NCBI GenBank assembly: GCA_041158345.1
Contig: JBEBBO010000068.1
Span: forward strand, 1-36,146
Origin: UBA6136 sp041158345
GTDB taxonomy: Bacteria; Pseudomonadota; Gammaproteobacteria; Methylococcales; Methylococcaceae
Direction: 5' to 3'
Length of the DNA: 36,146 nucleotides
The position numbers were made by a program, and so were the translations under genes. Shown piece after piece: positions 25,272 to 36,146 of the stretch. The first letter of the stretch is position 1. Each line of letters opens with the position of its first letter. The notes below the pieces were generated by a model, which did not search any database, had not been told where the DNA came from, and saw only the letters and a program-made list of their open reading frames with translations.

Positions 25272-26369
25272 TCAGCCCGTCGGTATCGTCAACACGGGTG
25301 ACGCTGCTTTCTCATCTGTTTCGACCAAGGAGAATATGAGCATGATGAAAGACAACATTCGCTTCGAAGCGATGTCCCGGTCATCTATCCAAAACCACTG
25401 ATTCCTGTATTTGATCTTGATGAATGCCTCATGGGGCTTCCACGAGGAGCAATGGATTCGTATTAATGGCCTCAAATCCGTACCCTTGAATTGCTCGATT
25501 GCTGGGGTTTGATTGACCCGGTTCTCCGCAACATCATTTGGGGAAACATCCAGATAGGATGAAAGTTCGATTAAGACATCCATTACTGACCTAGTCAGAA
25601 TGGCGATCTCATGATCACTTCCCGATACCGATCCGTAGGTGATATTAAGCGCTGATGTCGATGGGGCAAGCTTCAAAAGCCCTCTGATTTCCTCTGAAAT
25701 GATCGAGACCTCTTGTGCCATATCCGAACGGATGATGAAGAGCGTTGATTGTTTATCGTTGATTTTGATCGTCCTCAAACCGATGGCGTTAGAGAGTTGG
25801 GCTTTCCGCATCAGATCAATCAAACGATAAAAGAGAGGATCACCCGTCCTTGCGCGTTCTTGCCCGCCATATCGATTTACAAGACCGTTGATCGAGTGAA
25901 CCAGTAACCGCAAGACCTGGTCGGCTGGATAACCGGCCTGTATAAGCGAGATGACGGCCGCCGGAGGTATGGGATTCATCAGACTTCTGGCAAATCGCTG
26001 TCCCATGACGGGGCTGAACGTCACCGTTGGCCGATCAGCGTAACTGCCTACTCCGCCCAGCATCTGAGCGGGATATACCGGCGAGGGGGTGTTGAACCAT
26101 GATCCGTTGAGACTCACAACCCCTTGGACCTGGTACTGACTGATGACCGAGGCGACTTCAAGAAATACCGGTGCATCGCCAAACCGAAGCTTGACGAGAT
26201 TGAGCAGCATTTCCTCCTTCCATGAGTCCGAGATTGCTTCGCTGTAATTGATGCGATCCTCGGATAGATAATTCGGCCCAAGGCCATTGCAACCGCCAAG
26301 GAGGGTTGTGAGTAAAGCCGAGGCGGTGCCTTGTATGACCCTCGAACACATTCGACCTGAGATAGTCAC
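25272..26369 (-). CDS. Conserved lipoprotein of unknown function
   Basis: A protein of 365 residues. The N-terminus (ASALLTTLLGGC) ends in a lipobox with Cys27, so the protein should be lipid-anchored. It continues YSEAISDSWKEEMLLNLVKL, then a segment about cover of beta/alpha type with SVISQYQVQGVVSLNGSW. This opening pattern (NYxxAIxxSxxEExLLNLVxLRxG) occurs in a widespread but uncharacterised group of bacterial lipoproteins. The start is GTG 26369, because AAGGAGG lies seven bases before it. It follows the GH63-like gene by 29 bases and is probably co-transcribed with it. The exopolysaccharide operon begins 226 bases further on. A role in the envelope is likely, but nothing more specific can be said. 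Confidence 0.75.
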   Translation of the reverse strand: MTISGRMCSRVIQGTASALLTTLLGGCNGLGPNYLSEDRINYSEAISDSWKEEMLLNLVKLRFGDAPVFLEVASVISQYQVQGVVSLNGSWFNTPSPVYPAQMLGGVGSYADRPTVTFSPVMGQRFARSLMNPIPPAAVISLIQAGYPADQVLRLLVHSINGLVNRYGGQERARTGDPLFYRLIDLMRKAQLSNAIGLRTIKINDKQSTLFIIRSDMAQEVSIISEEIRGLLKLAPSTSALNITYGSVSGSDHEIAILTRSVMDVLIELSSYLDVSPNDVAENRVNQTPAIEQFKGTDLRPLIRIHCSSWKPHEAFIKIKYRNQWFWIDDRDIASKRMLSFIMLIFSLVETDEKAASPVLTIPTG

Positions 26370-26398
26370 GCTCGATCCTCCTTAAGAACGCGTGATGA

Positions 26399-29131
<2,733 letters not shown>

Positions 29132-29287
29132 CCAGCCCCCTTTATCCGGATTTAAGGAAAAGTACTCTGAGGCGAATTTAAAGAAACGAACCCAGAGTTT
29201 ATTCTGGAGATATTCCTGTGAGTGTCACTGGGACGTCTATCAGAATAAATCCCTATAGACCTCTGCCGCACTCTCACTGCGTCGCTT

Positions 29288-29653
29288 TTAGATGGGTAAA
29301 GAGGAAACTATCCGGCGCTGTGGCAGGGGGTTTTGTTGGGATTGACCCCTCAATGACAGGACACCTGGGCGATCATTCTCGTCGAGCGACTCAGGATTCT
29401 GGGCACTGGCCAACACCCGGACACCGAGAATCGGAGCAAAGAAGAGGAGATAAAGGGGATTAGTGGTCAGAAGAAAGATCAAAATGACCACGACGCCTTC
29501 CACAACAAGGGCTTCGTAAGAAGCACCCAAGGCAGATGCCGGTCGGGTCATTCGACCCCACGAAGCGTCAAACTCTTGATCTGGGAGAACAAACACTTCG
29601 GCCCCCTGATCGATGCCAATGGCTAGGCATATGATCCATCTACGGATTTTCAA
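29288..29653 (-). CDS. VirB3-like inner-membrane protein, isolated from any type IV secretion cluster
   Basis: A protein of 121 residues. Its centre matches the VirB3 family of type IV secretion: M-T-R-P-A-x-x-L-G, then a hydrophobic stretch (ALVVEGVVVILIFLL), then N-P-L-Y, then P-I-L-G-V-R. Agrobacterium VirB3 has the same order (T-R-P-A, L-G-V-P, N-P-L-Y, P-L-W-F-G-A-R). The N- and C-terminal tails are not recognised; the tail is rich in Gln, Pro and Arg. VirB3 normally works with the VirB4 ATPase and the VirB6-10 channel. None of those genes is in the window, so this may be an orphan, a remnant or a repurposed protein. Its ATG overlaps the previous stop (ATGA). Confidence 0.6.
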   Translation of the reverse strand: MKIRRWIICLAIGIDQGAEVFVLPDQEFDASWGRMTRPASALGASYEALVVEGVVVILIFLLTTNPLYLLFFAPILGVRVLASAQNPESLDENDRPGVLSLRGQSQQNPLPQRRIVSSLPI

Positions 29654-29868
29654 CGGATGATGCGGGCATCTTCTATATCGTGGCGTTCAAAGAGGAGGGA
29701 GAAGACAAAATCGCTGAATATCGCTAGAGCAATCAGGATTGGCTCAATGATGATGAGATCGCGGACCTTAGGGTCATTCAAGTTGATCCAACAGGAATAG
29801 ATCGGCTTAAGGCTTTGAGGCTTCCCTTTTAAAACCCGATGAGACGTCTTCTGACAGAAGCTTGTCAT
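29650..29868 (-). CDS. Small single-pass membrane protein coupled to the hybrid kinase
   Basis: A protein of 72 residues. A basic N-terminal part (KTSHRVLKGKPQSLKP) leads through WINLNDPKVRD to one hydrophobic segment (LIIIEPILIALAIFSDFVF) and a short charged tail. The ATG at 29868 overlaps the TGA of the hybrid kinase gene as ATGA, and its own stop overlaps the ATG of the VirB3-like gene the same way. There is no separate ribosome binding site, so translation probably depends on coupling. I do not recognise the family. Because it precedes a VirB3-like protein it may come from a conjugation or secretion gene set. Confidence 0.5.
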   Translation of the reverse strand: MTSFCQKTSHRVLKGKPQSLKPIYSCWINLNDPKVRDLIIIEPILIALAIFSDFVFSLLFERHDIEDARIIR

Positions 29869-32312
29869 TGCCGCGTTGCGACACAGTGACGTTTGCAATC
29901 GTCAGTGCAACAGCTCAAGATTTGACGTATCAGAACATCGGTCTCTACAGGTTTTCGAAGGAGTGCCGTCATTCCCGCTTCAAGAGCTTCTTTTTGTTGA
30001 TTCGGAAGAAGTCCTCCCGTGACCGCAAGAATGGGCACCTGATCCCGATGAAGTTCCCCTCGAATAATCCGGGTGGCGGTAATCCCGTCCATGACCGGCA
30101 TCTGGATATCCATGAGAATCAGATCACAGCGATTATCAGGATGACGAAGATAATCAACGGCCGCTTTTCCGTTGTTGGCAGTGAGGACAACGGCCCCCAG
30201 GGAACTCAAAAGCTCCTTCATAGAATCTAAATTCGTCTCATCATCATCCACTATCAGCGTATGGCAAGACATCAAGGTTCGCTCGGAAGATGAGACGGTT
30301 TCAGAGCGAAGTGGACCCGCTTCGTTTTTCGCTTTGACTCGGACAAAGAAGCTGAATCTTGATCCTAACCCAGGCGTGCTCTTGACCTCAATCTCTCCAT
30401 TCATCATTTCAATCAGGGTTTTGGTGATGGATAGCCCAAGCCCTGTCCCCCCATATTTGCGAGTGACACCGTTGTCGGCCTGGGTGAAGGGGTCAAATAT
30501 GGTCGCCAAAGCCCCGTTTTCGATTCCAATTCCCGTATCGATGACATCGATGCTCAGTAGCAACGAATCGTTCTCCAATTCCTGTACCTGATGAGTAACC
30601 GTAATTGCCCCTGATTCAGTGAATTTGATGGCATTTGAAAGCAAATTGATCAAGATCTGACGCAGCCGTTTCGCGTCACCCACCACTTCAAAATCAAGGT
30701 AACCATCGATTATTTCTAACGTGATTCCCTTTGATTCTGCGCCCTCGATAAAAAGCGCTCTGAGGTCTGACAAAATGTCATTGACCCTAAAGGGCTGCTC
30801 ATCAAGAGTGATCTGTCCCGCCTCCATCTTCGAGAAATCAAGGATTTCATCCAGAATGTCGGTGACTGTTTTTATGGCCGTATTGATTCGTTTGACAAAT
30901 TTAAGACGGTCCTCTTCCTTGACACCGCTTTGGCCCAAAAGATTGGCAAGGATGGTGACGGAATTTAAAGGATTTCTGATTTCGTGACTCATATTGGCCA
31001 AAAACCGGGATTTGGCTTCAGTCGCTAGTTTCAAATCACGGGTTCGCTCAGTCACCTTCATTTCGAGTCCTTGTACGAGGGCCTGATTTTCGATACACAG
31101 CGCTTCGCTGTCGGTGATGTCCTGCACTACGCCAACCCATCGCTCTATAACGCCCGCCTCATTCGGATACACCTTTCCGAAGGCCCGCACCCATCGGATA
31201 CGTCCATCATTTCTAAATATTCGATGCTTGATATCCCAGGGCTCTAAGCGGGTTTGTGGATGTAAAAGGACCTCCTCAATGAGCGGAATATCATCGGGAT
31301 AAAACCACTTCTCGCAAAGTTCGTTAAAGCATGGTGGGGAGTTTGATGGTTCAAGATCAAAAATTCGGTAAACCCCCTCTGACCAGGCTGTTTCACCCGT
31401 CTTGAGATTCAGCGACCAAGTGCCGATTTGCGCGATCTTTTCTGCCTCTCGAGTGATTTCGAGAAGATCATGCAGGCGATCCCTTTCTTCGTGTAATTCG
31501 CTTCGTGCGGTTTTAAGCGCGGTAACATCCACAGAGGCACCCAAAAGCTTCAAAGGCTTTCCCGTGGCATCATATTCACAGTGCCCTTGACCGCGAATCC
31601 AGTGAACGGAACCATCCTTCCATAGAATTCGGAATTCTTTTTGAAAGCGGGTCTTATTGAGAACGGATTGCTGAATGCCCTCTTTCACATCCATCAAATC
31701 ATCGGGGTGGATTAGGGAATCGAACGTTTCAATCCTTCCGTCAAACTCTCCCGGTTTAAATCCCCAAATTTTTTCAGTTTCTGGCGACCATGTGATCCTG
31801 TTTTCTAAAAGATCACGACTCCAAAGACCGACGTTTCCAGCGGAAAGTGCGGCATCAAGTTCTGCGGCTTTATTTTCAAAGTCCGTCAGCCCTTCAAGGT
31901 AGAGAAGCAACCCGCCAACCGATTGGTCTTGGTGAAGCCAAGGGGCAATTTCCCAACGAATCCAATGGCATTTTCCATCTTTTCCGATGATTCTCTCTCG
32001 ATCACATTTAAGGCTTTCACCTACAAGGCAACGTTGATGCACAGCCCTGCAGTCCCTGGGGAATTCAGGAAAATGAGCGTAGTAGGATTGGCCAGTGAGA
32101 TTTGTTTCCGATACACAGAATTCAGATCGCCAACGGTCACTCGCAGCCATGATGCGCAAATCCTGATCCAGCATTAGAACAGCGCTGGGAGCCAAGTTAA
32201 CGAGTTGAAGAATGGCTTCCTTTCCAAAAATAGGCAGTGGCCGATCTGATGGGAGGATCTTACTCACGTACAGCATTTCTGGTTGAACAATCGTTTCTGA
32301 TTTCGAGGTCAT
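29865..32312 (-). CDS. PAS-domain hybrid histidine kinase with C-terminal receiver
   Basis: A cytosolic kinase of 815 residues. Three PAS domains come first (about 35-150, 155-270 and 300-405; the second and third have the PAS/PAC endings KLLGASVDVT and WVGVVQDIT). A short coiled coil leads to HisKA with phospho-acceptor H443 in MSHEIRNPLNS, then HATPase_c with NLLSNAIKF, DTGIGIE and GTGLGLS. The receiver has D735 in LILMDIQMPVMDG and K787 in RKPVE. No membrane segment is seen, so it senses a cytosolic or diffusible signal. No response regulator gene is adjacent. The ribosome binding site is weak. The stop overlaps the next small gene (ATGA), which ties it to two small membrane proteins. Confidence 0.93.
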   Translation of the reverse strand: MTSKSETIVQPEMLYVSKILPSDRPLPIFGKEAILQLVNLAPSAVLMLDQDLRIMAASDRWRSEFCVSETNLTGQSYYAHFPEFPRDCRAVHQRCLVGESLKCDRERIIGKDGKCHWIRWEIAPWLHQDQSVGGLLLYLEGLTDFENKAAELDAALSAGNVGLWSRDLLENRITWSPETEKIWGFKPGEFDGRIETFDSLIHPDDLMDVKEGIQQSVLNKTRFQKEFRILWKDGSVHWIRGQGHCEYDATGKPLKLLGASVDVTALKTARSELHEERDRLHDLLEITREAEKIAQIGTWSLNLKTGETAWSEGVYRIFDLEPSNSPPCFNELCEKWFYPDDIPLIEEVLLHPQTRLEPWDIKHRIFRNDGRIRWVRAFGKVYPNEAGVIERWVGVVQDITDSEALCIENQALVQGLEMKVTERTRDLKLATEAKSRFLANMSHEIRNPLNSVTILANLLGQSGVKEEDRLKFVKRINTAIKTVTDILDEILDFSKMEAGQITLDEQPFRVNDILSDLRALFIEGAESKGITLEIIDGYLDFEVVGDAKRLRQILINLLSNAIKFTESGAITVTHQVQELENDSLLLSIDVIDTGIGIENGALATIFDPFTQADNGVTRKYGGTGLGLSITKTLIEMMNGEIEVKSTPGLGSRFSFFVRVKAKNEAGPLRSETVSSSERTLMSCHTLIVDDDETNLDSMKELLSSLGAVVLTANNGKAAVDYLRHPDNRCDLILMDIQMPVMDGITATRIIRGELHRDQVPILAVTGGLLPNQQKEALEAGMTALLRKPVETDVLIRQILSCCTDDCKRHCVATRQ

Positions 32313-32545
32313 TGACTGCCGGATGCTATCTTTGAAAGTACCGCTTTCTCCAAAATCGAGACTTATATATAGAAAAGCAACCAGAATCAGTCAATTAGGC
32401 AATGAGCGTCACTCCTTATGCGTAGTTATCCCAATGACGACTAGACTTTGAACGACTCCAACGACTGTCCTGCAGTAATCGCTGATTGCAACCTGGACTT
32501 GGCAACTTGCTTGGCGCATCGGGCTAAGTATCCCCAATACAAAAG

Positions 32546-33475
32546 CTACGGCGAACTGCACATCTGAGTTTCCCCGTGTCCAAGGCCAACGCACAACCAG
32601 CTTGCAGTCATACCATCATAGGTATACGACGAAATCTGTCCTTTTTTGCACATCCTTCTCGAGCTCAATGGCTTTTCCGGTTTGATGACAAAGCGCGTCG
32701 AACACCGTCCATTCACGTTCGAAGGGAATGGAATGGCGGGTTCACTCATGTCGGATGACAGGATGGTTCCATCGGGATAAATCGATTTGACGATGGCCAT
32801 GTAAATTCGTCCATTTCGAAGCCCCGGAATGATGCACATGCGCTCTGTACCGCTTACATCGCAATGCGCAACAGGCCCCGTCATTCGTCCAGCACTCTGA
32901 AGGACCCACGCCTCTGCACGAAACCCACTTACACCGTCCTGAGGATGAGACCAATGCATGGCTAGGGCATGATTTATTCCATTCGCAATGATGTCTTTTC
33001 GGGAAACAGTGGCCGTTGTCGGTGTTGTTGGAACATATCCATCGAACGTTGTATTGGGGAGACTAATCGGACCCATCTCTTTGCCATCGACAAGGATTGA
33101 TTGAAAAGAACCGTTTAAAGACCCCGGACCCTGCGCCAGAAAATAGAGCTTCACCGCTGTATTTCCCTTCGCGAAATCGACCTCTGCTTCGCCGCTGACC
33201 AGTCCTGAAGACCCTGCCTGACTGCCGGCGTAGCTGGTGGTATTCGCGTTGGGAAAGCTCGCCATTGTAAAGGTTACAAGTTCGGAGCTGTAATCCAGAC
33301 TAAATTTAAAGTGCCTCAACGCATTTGGGGTTGGATCGATTGAAAGGCCGATTTCGATGGTCCCCGTCGCTGGATCAAAGGCATTCGATAAAACGACATC
33401 GGCAACAGCCATACTCGGGCTGATTGTAAAAAGACCGACAATTAACAAAGAGGCAACTTTTGCTTTTAGCTTCAT
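32546..33475 (-). CDS. Secreted protein with a cohesin-like N-terminal domain, Fn3-like part and Cys-containing C-terminus
   Basis: A protein of 309 residues. The signal peptide is MKLKAKVASLLIVGLFTISP with cleavage near VA-D. A beta-rich domain follows (LSNAFDPATGTIEIGLSID, FKFSLDYSSELVTF), which looks like a cohesin or similar surface beta-sandwich. Then comes an Fn3-like region (about 165-255, AMHWSHPQDG, IPGLRNGRIYMAIVKSIYPDG). The C-terminal 50 residues carry paired Cys (RRMCKKG, SWLCVG, QMCSSP), like small disulfide domains at the ends of secreted proteins. GGGAG lies seven bases before ATG 33475. It follows the 34313 gene by 34 bases and is probably co-transcribed. A surface or matrix role is likely; no enzyme motif is seen. 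Confidence 0.7.
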   Translation of the reverse strand: MKLKAKVASLLIVGLFTISPSMAVADVVLSNAFDPATGTIEIGLSIDPTPNALRHFKFSLDYSSELVTFTMASFPNANTTSYAGSQAGSSGLVSGEAEVDFAKGNTAVKLYFLAQGPGSLNGSFQSILVDGKEMGPISLPNTTFDGYVPTTPTTATVSRKDIIANGINHALAMHWSHPQDGVSGFRAEAWVLQSAGRMTGPVAHCDVSGTERMCIIPGLRNGRIYMAIVKSIYPDGTILSSDMSEPAIPFPSNVNGRCSTRFVIKPEKPLSSRRMCKKGQISSYTYDGMTASWLCVGLGHGETQMCSSP

Positions 33476-33509
33476 TGGGAGTCTCCCAGGGAGAGAGTTT
33501 GAAGTGGAC

Positions 33510-34313
33510 CTAGCATCCAATGCTAGTCTGCGGCGAGCTCACCACCAGCGTATTCCCGTCGAAGGTCACCTCGGCCTTAACGTCAATATGAGTGATGATG
33601 TCAGCCAAGGTCAGCGCGTGAGCGAGTGTCGAGGCTAGGCCAACCGATGGATTGCTGGCCACGACTGCGCCGCCGGTGAGAGCCAGCGAAAACTGACTCT
33701 GTAGGTCACTGCTGACACTGATCGTGTTCCGAAGGCTCTGTACGCTTGTCGCTATCACATCCAGATTTACGGATGCCTGATTGGAGTTGGTTTGTATGAG
33801 ATTGCTGGCCACAGTAGCCGATGCGTATGCCTGGGCTTCCTCAGGAGAATTAAAAACTTGTGCTGTTGCGTAGCTACTTCCACTGGCCTGGACCAGAACC
33901 ATCTGAACTGAGCCCAGATATCCTTTGATGCTGATTTCAGTCGTGGTCGAGTCGTTCGATTCGCTGGCATTACCCCTGGCATTACCCCTGGCATTCCCCC
34001 GTCCCGACCCCTGATTGTCCTTCCCCCCCCTGTCTTGTTGCACAAGATTTGGGGTCAACACGTAATCAATGGCAATTGTCGAGCCTGCGGAGTTCAGGAC
34101 GTTCACAAAGGCTTGCGAAAGCGATCGGTCTCCGGCGCTCATGGCGAATGAATTCATCAAAGTCTGTGCCTTGATGATGCATGTCTTCGGTATGTGGATA
34201 TTGGATCGAGCCCGCGAGGGGGCACTAAAGGATCTTCCACCGGGATCTGCCAGAGTGCTGACTGAAATCAGAAATAGTCCCCAAAACAGGCTCATTCTTT
34301 TTAGCTGACTCAT
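33510..34313 (-). CDS. Secreted low-complexity protein with an RGNA repeat
   Basis: A protein of 267 residues. The signal peptide (MSLFWGLFLISVSTLADP) is followed by a Ser/Ala/Asn/Gln-rich protein with amphipathic beta or helical stretches. At about residues 100-115 lies a short tandem repeat, Arg-Gly-Asn-Ala three times, encoded by a near-perfect 12-base DNA repeat. The C-terminal part has LASTLAHALTLADIITHIDVKAEVTFDG and ends in a Cys. I do not recognise a family. GGAAGC lies five bases before the ATG. Together with the downstream secreted protein it forms a two-gene unit. It could be a matrix, adhesin or fibre-like component; that is inference only. Confidence 0.6.
   Translation of the reverse strand: MSQLKRMSLFWGLFLISVSTLADPGGRSFSAPSRARSNIHIPKTCIIKAQTLMNSFAMSAGDRSLSQAFVNVLNSAGSTIAIDYVLTPNLVQQDRGGKDNQGSGRGNARGNARGNASESNDSTTTEISIKGYLGSVQMVLVQASGSSYATAQVFNSPEEAQAYASATVASNLIQTNSNQASVNLDVIATSVQSLRNTISVSSDLQSQFSLALTGGAVVASNPSVGLASTLAHALTLADIITHIDVKAEVTFDGNTLVVSSPQTSIGC
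33964..34000 (-). repeat. 12-base tandem repeat coding for Arg-Gly-Asn-Ala units
   Basis: Three near-identical 12-base units lie end to end within the secreted low-complexity gene. On the plus strand they read as repeats of GGCATTACCCCT, with one variant base run in the last unit. They keep the reading frame, so copy-number changes would lengthen or shorten the protein by four residues without frameshift. Confidence 0.7.
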
Positions 34314-34528
34314 CGCGCTTCCAGATGTCTACCGATATGGATAAAAATCGGGGATCACCTAATGCCCCCATGGAAATCCATCCTATCGAGAGACTAAGGG
34401 AATGAAATCAGAAGAATTACCTACATGGAAATAGCGTCACTGAAAACTTGCCCCGCTGTATGTATCCATCTGGATTTTTTAAGTCCATCATTTCAATGAA
34501 GGTTTAAAAATTACCGGAGTAGCCCACT

Positions 34529-35749
34529 ATGACCTTCAAATCGGCCTGTCGACCTCAAGTCTCTGTCTCTTCGATTGTCGGACTTTGCTTTCTCTTCCTC
34601 ATGGGGTGTTCAGGTCCTCTCCGGCGTGACGCGGTGCCTCCCGCCCTGCTGACAAAAGCCGAGATCGCTGGACTGAAGAACATCCGGTATTGCCCGGAAA
34701 TTGAAGCCGACCTTAAGGCCATGACGGACGAAGGGATCGCGTCCTTTTATGCAGAAAAGGCCTATTACATTGCACATGACCACAAAGGCCCCCTACCCAC
34801 CGCGCACTATCTCGCCATTTCAGGCGGCGGGGATAAAGGCGCTTTTGGTGCGGGACTCCTTGTGGGTTGGTCTTCAAGAAAGGATCGTCCGGAGTTTAAA
34901 TTGGTCACGGGTGTGAGCACGGGGGCGCTGATCGCGCCCTTTGCGTTTTTGGGTTCAAGTTACGACGAAAAACTAAGGGAGGTTTATACAGCGATAACGC
35001 CTGCCGACATTTTGGAACAACGGGCGATAACGGCTGCCATATGGGACGATGCCATGGCAGATAACAGGCCCCTCTGGAAATTATTGGATAGATATATCGA
35101 TCAAAAGATGCTGGATGACATCGCTGATGAATACAAAAAAGGTCGTTTGCTCCTGGTGGCTACCACTAACCTCGATTCTCAGATTCCGGTGATCTGGAAT
35201 CTCACAAAGATCGCCGCGAGCGGGAAGTCGGGGTCGCTCGAGTTGATCCGAAGCTTGATGATCGCCTCCGCGGCCATCCCGGGAGCCTTTCCTCCGGTAT
35301 TAATTGATGTGCTCGCTGACGGGAAGCACTATCAGGAGATGCATGTCGATGGCGGGGCTACGACCCAGGTGTTCCTATACCCCCCTGCCCTTCGAACCGC
35401 AAAGTTATTGCAGGACAAGAATGAGCAGCGCGAGCGAAAACTCTACATCATTCGTAATGGCCGTCAGGATCATGACTGGGCACAAGTGGATCGGCGAACT
35501 CTACCGATCATTCAAAAGGCTATCTCCTCTCTCATTCATACACAGGGTTTTGGTGATCTCTATCGCCTCTATCTCACAGCGAAGCAGGACAATATCGCGT
35601 TTAATTTGACGTTTATCCCCAATTCATTCCATGCACCCCACTTAGAGGACTTTGATCGCAGTTACATGAAGAGTCTATTTGAAGTTGGTTTTACGTTGGG
35701 GTCACAGGGGAGTCCCTGGATCACCGTGCCACCCGGAATCACAAATTAG
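34529..35749 (+). CDS. Patatin-like phospholipase lipoprotein
   Basis: A lipid-anchored lipase of 406 residues. The lipobox is LMGC with Cys27. The patatin domain has the oxyanion-hole motif GGGDKGAFGAG at about 99-109, the nucleophile elbow G128-V-S130-T-G132 and the catalytic aspartate in D274-G-G, so the Ser-Asp dyad is complete. Such enzymes release fatty acids from phospholipids, and the lipid anchor places this one at the envelope. GGAG lies about 12 bases before the ATG, a longish spacing. Neighbours are two secreted-protein genes, divergently transcribed, and a TnpB fragment that ends 77 bases after this stop. The C-terminus looks complete. Confidence 0.9.
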   Translation: MTFKSACRPQVSVSSIVGLCFLFLMGCSGPLRRDAVPPALLTKAEIAGLKNIRYCPEIEADLKAMTDEGIASFYAEKAYYIAHDHKGPLPTAHYLAISGGGDKGAFGAGLLVGWSSRKDRPEFKLVTGVSTGALIAPFAFLGSSYDEKLREVYTAITPADILEQRAITAAIWDDAMADNRPLWKLLDRYIDQKMLDDIADEYKKGRLLLVATTNLDSQIPVIWNLTKIAASGKSGSLELIRSLMIASAAIPGAFPPVLIDVLADGKHYQEMHVDGGATTQVFLYPPALRTAKLLQDKNEQRERKLYIIRNGRQDHDWAQVDRRTLPIIQKAISSLIHTQGFGDLYRLYLTAKQDNIAFNLTFIPNSFHAPHLEDFDRSYMKSLFEVGFTLGSQGSPWITVPPGITN

Positions 35750-35826
35750 GTGGAACCCCTATGGAACAACTGGTTCTCCAAATTTTTTCCACCCGGTGGC
35801 ATGTCATTTATACTTGGAATCCGCGC
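35750..35826. other. Right end region of an IS200/IS605-type element (possible omega-RNA and end hairpins)
   Basis: This short stretch between the patatin stop and the TnpB stop should contain the 3' end of the transposon. Small hairpins are present, such as CCAC/GTGG near 35799-35809 and GAAC/GTTC near 35763-35776. In IS200/IS605 elements the omega-RNA (guide RNA) overlaps the tnpB 3' end and extends beyond it. I cannot place the exact border or the guide. Confidence 0.35.
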
Positions 35827-36146
35827 CTAACATTCCGCCCTCGGCTTCCATGCCTTAGTTGGCATGATCTTGGACGATTTTAGGCTCTCGGTTCGCGCTT
35901 CATCGGGCCCCTGACAGATCCTCGGAATTGCTCCCTTCGGGGTCGGGTGGATTTGGCCCTCCACGCGCATCACATCCGGCGTTTCCCCGCCGTAGCTCCC
36001 GGGGTAGGACCCCGTAGCGAATGCAGCGATGTTCTTCGCTGCATTCTCATCTCGATCATGGACCGCTCCGCAGGTGGGGCAGGTCCATGTTCTGATCTTA
36101 AGACTGAATTCCTTCTGGTAACTCCCGCACGCAGAACATGTGCGGC
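35827..36146 (-). CDS. tnpB: IS200/IS605-family TnpB (OrfB), C-terminal part, runs off the window
   Basis: The last 106 codons of a minus-strand gene. The zinc ribbon is visible as CSACG followed about 17 residues later by CPTCG, a CxxC...CxxC arrangement. Immediately after comes H-D-R-D-E-N-A-A-K-N-I, the third RuvC acidic motif that closes the TnpB/IS605 OrfB nuclease. TnpB is an RNA-guided DNA endonuclease that helps retain its transposon. A tail of about 65 residues follows with no recognised domain. The start and the RuvC-I and RuvC-II motifs lie outside the window, so activity cannot be judged. No tnpA is seen. Confidence 0.88.
   Translation of the reverse strand, partial: RTCSACGSYQKEFSLKIRTWTCPTCGAVHDRDENAAKNIAAFATGSYPGSYGGETPDVMRVEGQIHPTPKGAIPRICQGPDEARTESLKSSKIMPTKAWKPRAEC

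Noticed and set aside
29218..29463. 81-codon plus-strand frame
   Set aside because: It overlaps the VirB3-like gene in antisense and has a random composition.

Overview
The window comes from a Gram-negative bacterium, most likely a proteobacterium and perhaps a gammaproteobacterium. Supporting signs are several lipoproteins with lipoboxes, a predicted outer-membrane beta-barrel of YaiO type, a TAXI/TRAP-type binding protein, an Rmf-like protein and CheB/CheR-type hybrid kinases. Base composition is moderate by eye. No rRNA or complete tRNA is present, so I do not name a genus.

Positions 1-7500 look like accessory DNA. They hold the start of a probable ribbon-helix-helix antitoxin, a tRNA-like 3' fragment ending in CCA with a terminator, a small ORF broken by an in-frame TGA, a GNAT acetyltransferase, a secreted dirigent/allene-oxide-cyclase-like protein, a secreted beta-propeller, an IS66 orfA remnant, a lipoprotein, a membrane-anchored TAXI-like protein, a cupin and an Rmf-like protein. 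From 7947 to 14208 lie a giant CheB-CheR-PAS-histidine kinase-receiver protein, two small unknown genes and glmS.

Positions 14443-29131 are dominated by carbohydrate genes. The core is a tight minus-strand operon (25045 to 17292): a TPR plus YaiO-type outer-membrane barrel, a membrane-anchored HEAT-repeat protein, a processive family-2 glycosyltransferase, a membrane-anchored protein with amidotransferase-like and degenerate deacetylase-like parts, and an exported clan GH-A-type hydrolase. The layout resembles PNAG (Pga) synthase-dependent export but uses different parts, so I read it as a possible undescribed exopolysaccharide synthesis and export system. A GH16 enzyme, an active-looking CE4 deacetylase, glmS (which feeds UDP-GlcNAc), a GH63-like glucosidase and a conserved lipoprotein flank it.

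Positions 29288-36146 hold a PAS hybrid histidine kinase translationally coupled to two small membrane proteins, one of which is VirB3-like. They are followed by two secreted proteins of unknown role, a patatin-like lipoprotein and the C-terminal part of an IS200/IS605 TnpB that runs off the window end.
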